From Hyphomicrobiales bacterium (GTDB lineage Bacteria > Pseudomonadota > Alphaproteobacteria > Rhizobiales > Xanthobacteraceae), in contig WHTP01000060.1 of NCBI GenBank assembly GCA_009377695.1, positions 1 through 35,415 of the forward strand: a stretch of DNA of 35,415 bases, given 5' to 3'. Below are positions 8,605 to 17,412 of this stretch, piece by piece (the stretch's first letter is position 1; each line of letters opens with the position of its first letter). The translations under genes and the position numbers were made by a program. The notes under the pieces are model-generated. The model saw only the letters and a program-made list of their open reading frames with translations, was not told the origin of the DNA and ran no database searches.

Positions 8605-9761
8605 TGCGTTAGCACCACGCCCGCGTCAGCGGCCCAGGTCAGCCACACGCGATCGCCGATTCCAACCGGCCGCTCGATCAAGCGCGTCACATTGGCGGCG
8701 GCCGTATTGATCACGAAGGCGTCGCCGAGCCGCACCTTGTAGATCGAGAAATCACCAAGATAGCCGATCTCCCAGACCTCGCCTTCGACGCGATTTACGT
8801 CGCCAACCGGCATATCGCGCGCGATCCTGATTTTCTCCGGACGCAACGCGACTGCGACGGCGTCGCCCGGCCTGGCGTCGGCGACAGCCGCTGTGCGCAG
8901 CGTGCCGACCGACGCACTCGCAATGGTCGTTCCAGCCGCGTCAGCTTTAACGATGCGCCCCTCGATCAGATTCACATCGCCGATGAAGTCGGCAACCCAG
9001 CGCGAGTTGGGCTGCTCGTAGATTTCCGACGGGGTCGCAACCTGGATCAGCCGTCCGTGATTCATCACGCCGATCCGGTTGGCGACCGTCATCGCCTCCT
9101 CCTGATCATGCGTCACGATCACGAAGGTGAGGCCGAGCCGCTCTTTGAGGCGCATCAGTTCGAACTGGGTCTCGCCGCGCAGCTTCTTATCGAGCGCCGC
9201 CAGCGGCTCGTCGAGCAGCAGCACGCGCGGATGCTTGACCAATGCGCGCGCCAGCGCGACGCGCTGCCGCTGCCCGCCTGACAGTTGATGCGGCTTGCGC
9301 GTTTCGAGTCCTTCGAGCCGCAGCAGCCTGAGCATTTCGGCCATGCGCGCGGCGATCTCGTCCTTCGGCAGGCCGTCCTGCTTGAGCCCGAATGCGACGT
9401 TGCCAGCAACCGTGAGATGCGGGAACAGCGCATAGCTCTGGAACATCATGTTGACGGGACGGCGATGTGCCGCCACGTCCGTAATATCCGTCCCGTCGAG
9501 CAGGACGCGGCCCGCGTCCGGCGTCTGGAAGCCGGCGAGCATGCGCAGCAGCGTGGTCTTGCCGCAGCCGGACGGACCGAGCAGCGCGAAGAACTCGCCC
9601 GGGTAGATATCGAGCGTAAGCGCATCGACGGCCGTCACGCCGGCGAAGTGCTTGCTGACTGCCTCGAATCGCACCAGCGGCAGCGCGTCAGGATCGGTCC
9701 ATGGAGCGAACGGTCCACGCGTCCGTGCCGAATTGTCAGGTCGATTGCCGCGGCCGTTCAT
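8601..9761 (-). CDS. potG: ABC transporter ATP-binding protein, PotG/PotA type
   Basis: A 386-residue ATPase of the spermidine/putrescine/iron(III) import class. Walker A GPSGCGKTT is at residues 62-70, the Q-loop glutamine near 107, the signature [15 protein letters not shown] begins at 159, Walker B LLLDEPLAALDKK ends near 192, and the switch histidine is in VTHDQEE near 217. After about residue 240 the C-terminal TOBE-type regulatory domain follows, including a VALRPEKIRI strand. It is the first gene of a three-gene minus-strand operon with the two permeases. A moderate AGGGA ribosome site precedes the ATG at 9761. No binding protein lies upstream or downstream, so substrate recognition must come from a gene elsewhere. 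Confidence 0.92.
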   Translation of the reverse strand: MNGRGNRPDNSARTRGPFAPWTDPDALPLVRFEAVSKHFAGVTAVDALTLDIYPGEFFALLGPSGCGKTTLLRMLAGFQTPDAGRVLLDGTDITDVAAHRRPVNMMFQSYALFPHLTVAGNVAFGLKQDGLPKDEIAARMAEMLRLLRLEGLETRKPHQLSGGQRQRVALARALVKHPRVLLLDEPLAALDKKLRGETQFELMRLKERLGLTFVIVTHDQEEAMTVANRIGVMNHGRLIQVATPSEIYEQPNSRWVADFIGDVNLIEGRIVKADAAGTTIASASVGTLRTAAVADARPGDAVAVALRPEKIRIARDMPVGDVNRVEGEVWEIGYLGDFSIYKVRLGDAFVINTAAANVTRLIERPVGIGDRVWLTWAADAGVVLTQ

Positions 9762-9804
9762 CCCAAATCCCTGCGCGGGACTATCGGATGGATTCGGAGT
9801 GAGA

Positions 9805-10383
9805 TCAATTCAGCGGCGTGCCACTCGGCATCAATGTGATTGACGGTTCCGTCACGGGGTCGACGACCAGCTTGCGGGGCTCCGGGCCGTAGTAATCGCC
9901 AAGTTGCACCACCGGCCGCGGCCTGGCGATGATGGAAGTCAGTCGATCCAGCAGCGCCTGCGCCGACACCGGCTTGCGCAAATATTCGTTGACACCGATC
10001 CGCACCGCCTCGACCACGCGCCAGCGCTCGCCGTGCGAGCTCAGCATGATGATCGGAACATCCGGCATCGGGAACACGCCGGGCGAGCGCACGACACGCA
10101 CGAACTCGGTGCCGTTAAGCAGCGGCAATTGCCAGTCGAGGATCACGACGTCCGGCGTCACGATGCGGATCGCCTCGAGCCCGGCAATGCCATCGGCGGC
10201 TTCGTAGACGCGCCGCACGCCGATGTTGACGAGGAGATTGCGCACGATCTTGCGCATGTACTGGTTGTCGTCGACGAGCAGGATGCTGAGCTCCTGGATC
10301 ATCTCCCCGACGTCACTCTTCGATAACGCAATCGCCATCTGCAACGGCCCAAACGCCGGCCCATCGATTGCCGACAAATTCAT
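9805..10383 (-). CDS. single-domain response regulator (CheY-like receiver)
   Basis: Up to 192 residues with one receiver domain. The acidic pair in LLVDDNQ is at about 38-39, the phospho-acceptor Asp in VILDWQLP at about 83, the switch Ser in MLSSHGE at about 115-116, and the conserved Lys in YLRKPVS at about 137. There is no DNA-binding output domain, only a roughly 35-residue tail containing VQLGDYYGPEPRK. Such stand-alone receivers act by protein-protein contact or in a phosphorelay. No histidine kinase is adjacent. The start is uncertain: ATG at 10383 (used here), 10338 or 10302 are in frame and none has a well-spaced ribosome site. The gene ends just upstream of the ABC ATPase gene on the same strand. 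Confidence 0.88.
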   Translation of the reverse strand: MNLSAIDGPAFGPLQMAIALSKSDVGEMIQELSILLVDDNQYMRKIVRNLLVNIGVRRVYEAADGIAGLEAIRIVTPDVVILDWQLPLLNGTEFVRVVRSPGVFPMPDVPIIMLSSHGERWRVVEAVRIGVNEYLRKPVSAQALLDRLTSIIARPRPVVQLGDYYGPEPRKLVVDPVTEPSITLMPSGTPLN

Positions 10384-10617
10384 TCAATCACAACCGGATT
10401 TCGGCGGGATAAGCGGTGTTGCTCGACTTGCAGCAAGCGTGGACACACGATGTTAACCAACGCGCTCCACGCGTTCGAGAAACCCAGGCGAGGCTGAGGC
10501 TCGAGGCGGAGGCTAATGCAACCCGCGGCCTCACCTAAGCGCCATGAAACAGTCCTATAAGTTTCGAGGCTGAAAGCACGTGAGAATACGCCGTTTACGT
10601 CACGTGCCCTAAGCACC

Positions 10618-11502
10618 TCAGTTCGGGTTTCGTGCCGTGACTTTCCAGGAGCTTGAATCCATGACGACGCCGTTTGAGCCTTGATGTTTTGAAAGCTGTT
10701 CCTTCAGCGCTGCCGCGATTTCGTCGTGGCGCTGCTCGGCGAGCTTACCGGCTTCTCGATAGACCTCTCCCGCTGGACCGATGGCAAGCTGAAAGGCAAC
10801 GGCGTCGTCCAGATCGTTGCCAACAAATACCTGCGCGTCGACCTGCTCGAATTCTATATTGTCGTATCCTGCGATTTGCAGTTGCTTGGTTACCACATCG
10901 GTGTCAGCCATGGAAAACGGCCCCGGCCCGCACGTCTGAGCGTTTTCCCCCGGGGGCGGAAGATACTGAAGCACAACATCCTTGGCTGATCCGAGCCACG
11001 GATTGTCCTTGATGCCTCGCCAAACGATCATCGTCATGATGCCGCCCGGCTTGAGGCTTGTACGCATGTTGCGCAGTCCCGCGACCGGGTTTTCGAAAAA
11101 CTGCGTACCAAAGCGAGAGAAACAAAAATCGTGGATAGGCTCGAAAGGATATGTCTGCACGTCCTCTTTCAAGAAATTGATATTGGTGAGGCCCAACACC
11201 GCTGCCTCCTTACGCCCAAATTCAAGAAAGGCGTCGCAGCAATCGACGGCCAGCACAGATCCCGTGGGACCGACCAGCCGGGCGAGTTTGATCGCTGTGT
11301 CGCCGAACCCAGCACCGGCATCGACAACTTTGTCGCCGGGCTTAACGGGCAGGGTCGGAAATATCGCTTCGCTGTGCAGCGTGAGCCCATCCACGAGGAT
11401 GTGCTTCCAGCGAATGAATTTTGGGACCAGAACGTCGGTCCAGAAGGTGATGTACTGGCTCGTCGGGCGCTCGTTCTGCACCTCGGAGTGGGCAACAGAC
11501 AT
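10618..11502 (-). CDS. class I SAM-dependent methyltransferase
   Basis: A 294-residue cytoplasmic methyltransferase of the UbiE/COQ5-like (Methyltransf_11/25) group. The SAM-binding motif I, VVDAGAGFGD, is at about residues 59-68, the acidic residue closing strand beta-2 in VLAVDCCD is near 87, and the post-I region FLKEDVQTYPF and motif LKPGGIMTMIVW follow. ATG at 11502 has a strong GGAGG five bases upstream. The acceptor substrate is unknown. Genes of this type are often annotated as ubiquinone/menaquinone methyltransferases, but lone copies such as this one act on diverse small molecules. It appears to be transcribed alone, with over 170 bp to the glycerol kinase stop and about 230 bp to the response regulator start. 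Confidence 0.82.
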   Translation of the reverse strand: MSVAHSEVQNERPTSQYITFWTDVLVPKFIRWKHILVDGLTLHSEAIFPTLPVKPGDKVVDAGAGFGDTAIKLARLVGPTGSVLAVDCCDAFLEFGRKEAAVLGLTNINFLKEDVQTYPFEPIHDFCFSRFGTQFFENPVAGLRNMRTSLKPGGIMTMIVWRGIKDNPWLGSAKDVVLQYLPPPGENAQTCGPGPFSMADTDVVTKQLQIAGYDNIEFEQVDAQVFVGNDLDDAVAFQLAIGPAGEVYREAGKLAEQRHDEIAAALKEQLSKHQGSNGVVMDSSSWKVTARNPN

Positions 11503-11680
11503 GGCAACCTCCAGCTAGCGGTTACGCTACTGCCCATTCTGGCGCAAAAGTCTCGCGCGAGGAAGGTCTCGAAGAGCCGCAATACGCACCCGAAGCGCAC
11601 TTTGCGCTGCCCAGATACAACCCGAGCCCCGCGACACCCGCTATTCAAGCGCTATCGGGTTGGCCTTGAAGAACCCACGC

Positions 11681-13171
11681 TCAACGCTCGCTCAAGGTCC
11701 GCGCTACGGCATCGCGCCAGCCCGCCCATTTGCGCTCGCGCGTCGTCTCGTCCATCTGCGGCGTGAAGCGGCGCTCGCAGGTCCAGCGCGCGGCGAACTC
11801 CGCGAGGTCAGGACACACGCCGGCGGCGAGCCCGGCCAGATAGGCTGCGCCGACTGCGGTCGTCTCCATCACCACCGGCCGGTCGACCGGCGCTGCGAGG
11901 ATATCGGCGAGGAACTGCATGGTGAAATCGCTCGCCGCCATGCCGCCATCGACGCGCAAGACGGTGTCCCTCGCCGCCGGCCAGTCCGCGCGCATGGCAT
12001 CGAGCAGGTCGCGGGTTTGATAGCCGACGGCTTCGAGCGCGGCGCGCGCGAGCTCGGCGACGCCGGCATTGCGCGTGAGCCCGTAGATGGCGCCGCGCGC
12101 ATTCGCGTCCCACCACGGCGCGCCAAGTCCGACAAAGGCCGGCACCAGATAGACCTGCTCGGACGGATCGGCGGCGGCAGCGAGCGCGTTCACATCAGGC
12201 GCGGTCGCGATCATCTTGAGCGCATCGCGCAGCCACTGCACGGCCGCGCCGGCGATGAAGATTGCGCCTTCGAGCGCATAGGTGCGTTTACCGCTGAGTT
12301 GATAGGCGATGGTGGTCAAGAGCCGGTTCTTCGATGCGATCGGCGTCTCGCCGGTGTTGAGCAGCGCGAAGCAGCCAGTGCCGTACGTCGATTTCATCAT
12401 GCCGGGACGGACACAACCCTGCCCGACCGTCGCTGCCTGCTGATCGCCGGCCACGCCGAGAATCTTGATCGGGCCGCCGAATAGTTCCGGCAATGTGGCG
12501 CCGAAGTCTCCGGCGCAATCGCGCACGTCTGGCAGCAGCGACCGCGGCACGCCGAACAGTTTGCATAAATCGTCGTCCCAGCGCGCCGTAGCAATGTCGA
12601 GCAGCAACGTGCGTGCGGCGTTGGTCGCGTCCGTCGCGTGGAGCGTGCCGCCGGTCAAGCGCCACAGCAGGAAGCTGTCGACCGTGCCGAACGCCAGCCT
12701 GCCCTGCTCTGCGGCCGCGCGTGCGCCATCAACGTTGTCGAGCAGCCAGCCGATCTTCGTAGCCGAGAAATACGGATCGAGGACGAGGCCCGTTCGCTTC
12801 GAGATCAACGCCTCATGCCCCTGCTGGCGCAACGTCGCGCAAGCCTCCGCGGTGCGCCGATCCTGCCAGACGATCGCGTTATGGATCGGCTGGCCAGTGC
12901 CGCGATCCCATATGACTGACGTCTCGCGCTGATTGGTGATGCCGATCGCGGCAATGGTGCGCGCCTCGGCGCCGGCCTTCGCCATCGCAGCGCGCACTGT
13001 GGCGACGGTCGTCGCCCAGATTTCCTCCGGATCGTGCTCGACCTGTCCCGGCGCGGGATAGATCTGCGTGAACTCCTGCTGCACGGACGCGACAGGCTTG
13101 AGCGCGCTATCGAACACGATGGCGCGTGTCGACGTCGTGCCCTGATCGATTGCGAGGAGATAGTCCGCCAA
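11681..13171 (-). CDS. glpK: glycerol kinase
   Basis: A 496-residue FGGY-family kinase that phosphorylates glycerol to sn-glycerol 3-phosphate in the cytoplasm. The ATP-binding N-terminal [15 protein letters not shown] is at about residues 7-21. The glycerol-contacting [13 protein letters not shown], with its Arg-Glu pair, follows at about 78-90, then AIVWQDRRT. The second domain carries [15 protein letters not shown] and [11 protein letters not shown], and the C-terminus [13 protein letters not shown]. Length is standard. The start appears to be a TTG at 13171; no in-frame ATG lies upstream within reach and [11 protein letters not shown] matches the family N-terminus. It lies 68 bp downstream of glpD on the same strand, so the two form a glycerol catabolic operon. 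Confidence 0.95.
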   Translation of the reverse strand: MADYLLAIDQGTTSTRAIVFDSALKPVASVQQEFTQIYPAPGQVEHDPEEIWATTVATVRAAMAKAGAEARTIAAIGITNQRETSVIWDRGTGQPIHNAIVWQDRRTAEACATLRQQGHEALISKRTGLVLDPYFSATKIGWLLDNVDGARAAAEQGRLAFGTVDSFLLWRLTGGTLHATDATNAARTLLLDIATARWDDDLCKLFGVPRSLLPDVRDCAGDFGATLPELFGGPIKILGVAGDQQAATVGQGCVRPGMMKSTYGTGCFALLNTGETPIASKNRLLTTIAYQLSGKRTYALEGAIFIAGAAVQWLRDALKMIATAPDVNALAAAADPSEQVYLVPAFVGLGAPWWDANARGAIYGLTRNAGVAELARAALEAVGYQTRDLLDAMRADWPAARDTVLRVDGGMAASDFTMQFLADILAAPVDRPVVMETTAVGAAYLAGLAAGVCPDLAEFAARWTCERRFTPQMDETTRERKWAGWRDAVARTLSER

Positions 13172-13239
13172 GTGCCGGCCCCGTTCGGCGCATTCCGTTG
13201 ACGACCATCATAACGTGACGCGACCTTCCCGGCGAGCCG

Positions 13240-14757
13240 TCAACCGCTCGTGATGGCGGCGTTGCCCAACGCACCCGTCATGAATGACGACAGCCTCGCC
13301 CGGTCCTCACGGGATACCCGCAAGCCAAGCTTGGTCCGGCGCCACAAGACGTCGTCGGGAGTCTGCGCAAATTCACGCGTCATCAGATACCGGACCTCGG
13401 CTGCGGTCAGATCGCTGCCGAGACTTGGTCCGAGATCGTCGAAACTGCGGGCGGAACCAAGGATATCGCGCACCCGCGTGCCATACGCGCGCACAAGTCG
13501 TTGGGCGTGGATGCCGGTCAGGAACGGATAGGAGAGCCGCAGTCCCGCGATCAGCCGCTCGATGCCGTCGACATCGAAATCGCCGCCCGGCAACGCCGTG
13601 CCCTCGGTCCAATCCGGCCGCGCGCCGAAGATCGGCACCAGCTTGCCGAACGCCTCCTCCGCGAGGCGGCGATATGTCGTGATCTTGCCGCCATAGACCG
13701 TAAGCAGCGGTGCTTCGTCCGCCACGCGGTCGAGTTCGAGCACGTAATCGCGCGGCGTATCCTGTGGCTTGTCGCGCGGTGTATCTGCGTCCTCACCATG
13801 GAGCGGGCGTACACCGGCGAACGACCACACCACGTCGGCTGGAAACACCGGCGTGCGGAAGTGATCGGTGGCGACCTTGCAGAGGTAGCCAATCTCTTCA
13901 GCGCTCGCAGCGATCTTGCCGAGATCGCCCGCAAAATCCCGATCAGTCGTCCCGATCATCGTGAAGTCGTGCTCGAACGGCATGGCGAACACCACGCGTC
14001 GGTCGGGCGCCTGGAAGATGTAACCGCGGTCGTGCTCGAACAGCCTCGGCACCACGATGTGGCTGCCCGCAATCAGCCGGACGTTTGCAGACGGAGGCCG
14101 GCGCACCACGGTCTCGCCGAACGTGCCGACCCATGGCCCGGTCGCGTTGACAAGGACGCGAGCACTCATGACGTCGCGCCGCCCACGCACTTCGAGCACG
14201 AGCTTCCAGTCGGCGCCGCGCTCGACGCGCACGCAGCGGGTGCGCGTACGGATCACCGCACCGCGCGCCGCCGCGTCCACCGCGTTGAGCACCACGAGGC
14301 GCGCATCGTCGACCCAGCAGTCGGAATATTCGAAGCCATGCTCGTAGCGGCCCTTCAGCGGCATACCGAGCGGATCGCGCGCCAGATCGAGCGTGCTGGT
14401 CGGCGGCAGGCGTTTGCGGCCGCCGAGATGGTCATAGACGAACAGCCCAAGCCGCAGCATCCAACGCGGCCGCATTCCGGGTTCGACCGGCAGTACGAAC
14501 CGCATTGGCTTGATGAGGTGCGGCGCCATGCGCAGCAGCACCTCACGCTCGATCAGCGCCTCGCGTACCAGTCGGAGCCAGCCATGTTCGAGATAGCGCA
14601 GGCCGCCATGGATGAGCTTGGTCGAGGCGGATGATGTGCCCGACGCAAGATCGTTCTGCTCGACCAGCAGCACGTGCAGGCCGCGCCCCGCGGCATCGCG
14701 GGCGATGCCGGCGCCATTGATGCCGCCTCCAACGATGGCGAGGTCGAAATCGCTCAT
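13240..14757 (-). CDS. glpD: aerobic glycerol-3-phosphate dehydrogenase
   Basis: A 505-residue FAD-dependent, membrane-associated enzyme that oxidises glycerol 3-phosphate to dihydroxyacetone phosphate and passes electrons to quinone. The FAD-binding Rossmann motif VGGGINGAGIARDAAGRG starts near residue 9. SASTKLIHGGLRYLEHG, a GlpD hallmark, is at about 44-60. The C-terminal DAO_C domain holds YLMTREFAQTPDDVLWRRTK. The ATG at 14757 has AGGAG seven bases upstream, and part of that site is contributed by the end (CTAG) of a palindromic repeat at 14767-14841. glpK follows 68 bp downstream. No GlpR repressor or glycerol facilitator gene is present in the window. Confidence 0.95.
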   Translation of the reverse strand: MSDFDLAIVGGGINGAGIARDAAGRGLHVLLVEQNDLASGTSSASTKLIHGGLRYLEHGWLRLVREALIEREVLLRMAPHLIKPMRFVLPVEPGMRPRWMLRLGLFVYDHLGGRKRLPPTSTLDLARDPLGMPLKGRYEHGFEYSDCWVDDARLVVLNAVDAAARGAVIRTRTRCVRVERGADWKLVLEVRGRRDVMSARVLVNATGPWVGTFGETVVRRPPSANVRLIAGSHIVVPRLFEHDRGYIFQAPDRRVVFAMPFEHDFTMIGTTDRDFAGDLGKIAASAEEIGYLCKVATDHFRTPVFPADVVWSFAGVRPLHGEDADTPRDKPQDTPRDYVLELDRVADEAPLLTVYGGKITTYRRLAEEAFGKLVPIFGARPDWTEGTALPGGDFDVDGIERLIAGLRLSYPFLTGIHAQRLVRAYGTRVRDILGSARSFDDLGPSLGSDLTAAEVRYLMTREFAQTPDDVLWRRTKLGLRVSREDRARLSSFMTGALGNAAITSG

Positions 14758-14766
14758 GATTCGCTC

Positions 14767-14841
14767 CTAGTGTCCCGATTCCGAAGTTCGTACGATTTCG
14801 CGGCGGTCTCCAATACGAACTTCGGAATCGAAGGACACTAG
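14767..14841. repeat. CTAG-bounded hairpin repeat, element A
   Basis: It starts CTAGTGTCCCGATTCCGAAG and ends CTTCGGAATCGAAGGACACTAG-like, with arms that pair over about 24 bases around a roughly 23-nt loop. Related elements lie at 14856-14933, 17413-17500 and 18789-18855. Its left end abuts and partly forms the glpD ribosome binding site. Confidence 0.8.
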
Positions 14842-14855
14842 CAACTCATTGATTT

Positions 14856-14933
14856 CTAGTGTGGCTTAGGTTCAGAAGTCCGCAAATCGGACTCGCGGCG
14901 AGAATGTTGCGGACTTCTGAACCGCCACACTAG
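14856..14933. repeat. CTAG-bounded hairpin repeat, element B
   Basis: It starts CTAGTGTGGCTTAGGTTCAG and ends CTGAACCGCCACACTAG. The arms include CAGAAGTCCGCAA paired with TTGCGGACTTCTG. It shares the CTAGTGT boundary and the GAAGT core with element A, which lies 14 bp to its left. Confidence 0.8.
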
Positions 14934-15008
14934 GGTGAGCATGGCGCGAGGCACCCTCACCGCTCAAGCCTGTGTCGCATGGCGCAGAAGCGATGATAGA
15001 CTCCCATC

Positions 15009-15142
15009 CGTCACCCTGAAGGAGCGAGCGAAGCGAGCCTCGAAGGGCGACGGCCTCGGGCCGTGCATCCTTCGAGGGGCCGGCCATAGCGCGTCGAAGA
15101 CGCGCGTAAACGCGCTTATGGCCGGCCACCTCAGGATGACGG
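15009..15142 (+). repeat. long dispersed hairpin repeat, copy 3
   Basis: This has the same architecture as 2512-2650: a CGTCACCCTGAAGGAGCG end, a CTCAGGATGACGG end, and the core at 15082-15117, which matches 2591-2626 nearly base for base. The stem around the core is GGCCGGCCATAG / TTATGGCCGGCC here but GGCGCCATAG / TTGTGGCGCC at 2.6 kb, so both arms changed together. It ends about 20 bp before the SDR start codon and thus overlaps that gene's promoter region. Confidence 0.8.
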
Positions 15143-15164
15143 AGCAAGGGCGGAGCAGGTACAA

Positions 15165-15866
15165 ATGGATTTTTCGGATCGCCATGTGGTCGTGACCGGC
15201 GGGACCGGCGCGCTTGGCACCGCCGTTGCCTCCGCGCTGGTGAAGGCCGGCGCCATCTGTCACGTCCCTTATGTCGTGACGGCGGAGGCGGAGCGCTTCA
15301 CCTTGCGCGGCCATGCGCAGGTGAAGCTCGTCCCTGTCACCGACCTCTCCGACGAGGCCTCGATCATACGCCTGTTCAGCGGCGTGCCGGCGCTATGGGC
15401 GTCGATCCACCTCGCCGGCGGTTTCGCGATGAAGCCGGTCGCGGACACGACGCCGGGCGACCTGATGCAGCAGATCGATATGAATTTCGTCACGGCGTTC
15501 CTGTGCTGCCGCGCCGCGGTCAACGCCATGGCGCGCACCGGCGCAGGCGGGCGCATTGTCAATGTCGCGGCACGGCCGGCGCTCGAATGGCGCAGCGGTG
15601 CCGGCACGGTCGCCTACACCGCGAGCAAGGCCGCGGTCGCCGCGCTCACCGTGGCGCTGGCGGAGGAAGTTGCGAAGTCTGGCGTGCTGGTCAATGCGGT
15701 CGCGCCGTCGATCATGGACACGCCGGCGAACCGTAAAGCCATGCCGAAGGCGGATCACGCCGCCTGGCCGAAGGTCGAGGAGGTCGCGGCAACCATCCTG
15801 TTCCTGGCCTCACCGGACAACAAAGTGACGCGCGGGGCGATCGTGCCGGTGTATGGGAAGTCGTAA
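15165..15866 (+). CDS. short-chain dehydrogenase/reductase family protein
   Basis: A 233-residue cytoplasmic Rossmann-fold protein. The nucleotide-binding motif TGGTGALG is at residues 11-18, a shortened LAGG takes the place of NNAG near 83-86, and the active-site YTASK gives Tyr151 and Lys155. In the usual catalytic serine position before the Tyr, the sequence reads VNVAARPALEW, with alanines and a proline and no serine, which is odd. The substrate is unknown; no Asp or Arg after strand 2 clearly decides between NAD and NADP. The ATG at 15165 has AGG a few bases upstream. The gene converges on malonyl-CoA decarboxylase, with a hairpin between the two stops. Confidence 0.85.
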   Translation: MDFSDRHVVVTGGTGALGTAVASALVKAGAICHVPYVVTAEAERFTLRGHAQVKLVPVTDLSDEASIIRLFSGVPALWASIHLAGGFAMKPVADTTPGDLMQQIDMNFVTAFLCCRAAVNAMARTGAGGRIVNVAARPALEWRSGAGTVAYTASKAAVAALTVALAEEVAKSGVLVNAVAPSIMDTPANRKAMPKADHAAWPKVEEVAATILFLASPDNKVTRGAIVPVYGKS

Positions 15867-15869
15867 ACC

Positions 15870-15892
15870 CTCGCCCCGCGCAGCGGGGCGAG
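15870..15892. terminator. hairpin between converging genes
   Basis: CTCGCCCCG (15870-15878) pairs perfectly with CGGGGCGAG (15884-15892) around a 5-nt loop. It lies just after the SDR stop and about 28 bp before the malonyl-CoA decarboxylase stop on the other strand. It lacks a clear U-tract, so it is a candidate bidirectional terminator or a small relative of the CCCTCNCCCCGC repeats. Confidence 0.5.
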
Positions 15893-15920
15893 AGTCAATC
15901 CGCGGCTCGTTCGGAGATTA

Positions 15921-17273
15921 TCATCCCACCAACGACGTGAGATCGAACGCGGGAGCGCGCACCAGCCGTGTCACGGCGTTCGACGCCACCACAGTGCGCT
16001 GCTGCGCAAACGCTTCGTGGTTCTTCTCGATGTCGGCGAGGTCGTAGAGGTAGTTCACCATCAGCCCGTGCGATTGTGCGAGACCGTTCTCGGAGGTGTC
16101 GCCGAGCCAGTTGATGCGTTCGAGCCGCGCGCCATTGCCGAGATGGAAGCGCGCGACCGGATCGACCGGCGCGCCGTTGCGTGACTTGGCATAAAGGAAA
16201 TACCAGGCTGCGGCGCGCAGCAGCGGCTCTTTGAGCGCCTGCGGATTGGACTGCCAGCCGTCGCCGTCGATCTCCGCCAAGACGGCCCGATCCTCCGGCT
16301 TGAGCGCCTTCGAGTCCTCCGCCGCCAGTTCGCGGCGAAGCCACGCGGCAAAGCCCGGCACCGGCGACAACGTCACGAAGCGCGAGAGCTTCGGATATTC
16401 GCGCGCGATCTCCTCGGCCACCTGCTTGATCAGGAAGTTTCCGAACGACACGCCGGTGAGCCCGCGCTGGCAGTTTGAGATCGAATAAAATACCGCCGTC
16501 GTGGGCTGCCGGTTTTCGATCGGTTCGCCCTGCATCGTGAGGATCGGATCGATTGCGCCGGGGATCTCGCGCGTCAGCGCGACCTCGACGAAGATCACGG
16601 GATCGTCGACGAGCGCCGGATGAAAGAAGGCGTAGCAGCGCCGGTCCGGCGGATCGATGCGCCGGCGCAAATCGTCCCAGCCATTGATACGGTGAACCGC
16701 CTCGTAGCGGATGATGCGCTCGAGGATGTTCGCCGGCGTCGACCAGTCAATGCGGCGCAGCACCAGGAAGCCACGGTTGAACCATGACTGAAACATGTGG
16801 ACGAAATCGCGATCGACGGCGGCGAGGTCGTCGCGGCGGGCGAGTGCATCGAGGAGGTGCTCGCGCATCGCTACCAGCGCGACTGTCCCGCCCGGGGCGA
16901 GGTTGAGCCGCCGCAGCAACTCCTGCCGGCGCGGCTCGGCCGCCTTGTGCACGCCCGCCGCCGTGGCGTCCGACGGGTCTGCGCGCCAGGTTTCGATTGC
17001 GGCCGCGAGCCGCTCGTGGTCGGGACCGAACTTCGAGGCCAGGCTCTCGAAAAAGGCGACCCGCGAGCCCGAGGTCAACTCCTCGTAGCCGGTGAGAATC
17101 TCGCTGGCGAGCGCCACGCCGGATGCCTCGCCGCGCCCGGACAGGAGCTGCTCGCAGAGGTCCACCAGATTGGCCGAAAGCTGCTCCGACGGCGGGCGGC
17201 GGTCACGGGCCATGAGCGCGCGGCCGCGATCTGCGATGGTTTGCAGCATCTCGCCGAAAAATGAGCTGTTCAC
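15921..17273 (-). CDS. malonyl-CoA decarboxylase
   Basis: About 450 residues, converting malonyl-CoA to acetyl-CoA and CO2. Family signatures are present in order: FVEVALTREIPGAIDPIL at about 228-245, VFYSISNCQRGLTGVSFGNF at about 262-281, LSPVPGF with the predicted catalytic Ser near 303, and FHLGNGARLERINWLGD with the predicted catalytic His near 377. The start is taken as the GTG at 17273, which gives NSSFFGEMLQTIADRGRAL, an N-terminus normal for alphaproteobacterial homologues, with GGAAA eight bases upstream. An ATG 16 codons earlier and a longer upstream frame exist but have no ribosome site. It is divergent from the CoA-transferase gene across 264 bp. No malonyl-CoA synthetase or malonate carrier gene is in the window. 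Confidence 0.92.
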   Translation of the reverse strand: MNSSFFGEMLQTIADRGRALMARDRRPPSEQLSANLVDLCEQLLSGRGEASGVALASEILTGYEELTSGSRVAFFESLASKFGPDHERLAAAIETWRADPSDATAAGVHKAAEPRRQELLRRLNLAPGGTVALVAMREHLLDALARRDDLAAVDRDFVHMFQSWFNRGFLVLRRIDWSTPANILERIIRYEAVHRINGWDDLRRRIDPPDRRCYAFFHPALVDDPVIFVEVALTREIPGAIDPILTMQGEPIENRQPTTAVFYSISNCQRGLTGVSFGNFLIKQVAEEIAREYPKLSRFVTLSPVPGFAAWLRRELAAEDSKALKPEDRAVLAEIDGDGWQSNPQALKEPLLRAAAWYFLYAKSRNGAPVDPVARFHLGNGARLERINWLGDTSENGLAQSHGLMVNYLYDLADIEKNHEAFAQQRTVVASNAVTRLVRAPAFDLTSLVG

Positions 17274-17412
17274 GGGTGAATTTCCGCTCGCTGTGCCGGC
17301 CAAGAAAGATAGGTATGTCATGGGAGCCACGCAAACCACCGTCCGGCTCAACGCGCTAGGTCTGGACAAGTTCAGGCCAGCACGCCAGAGAAACACTGAT
17401 TCGATGGCGCAT

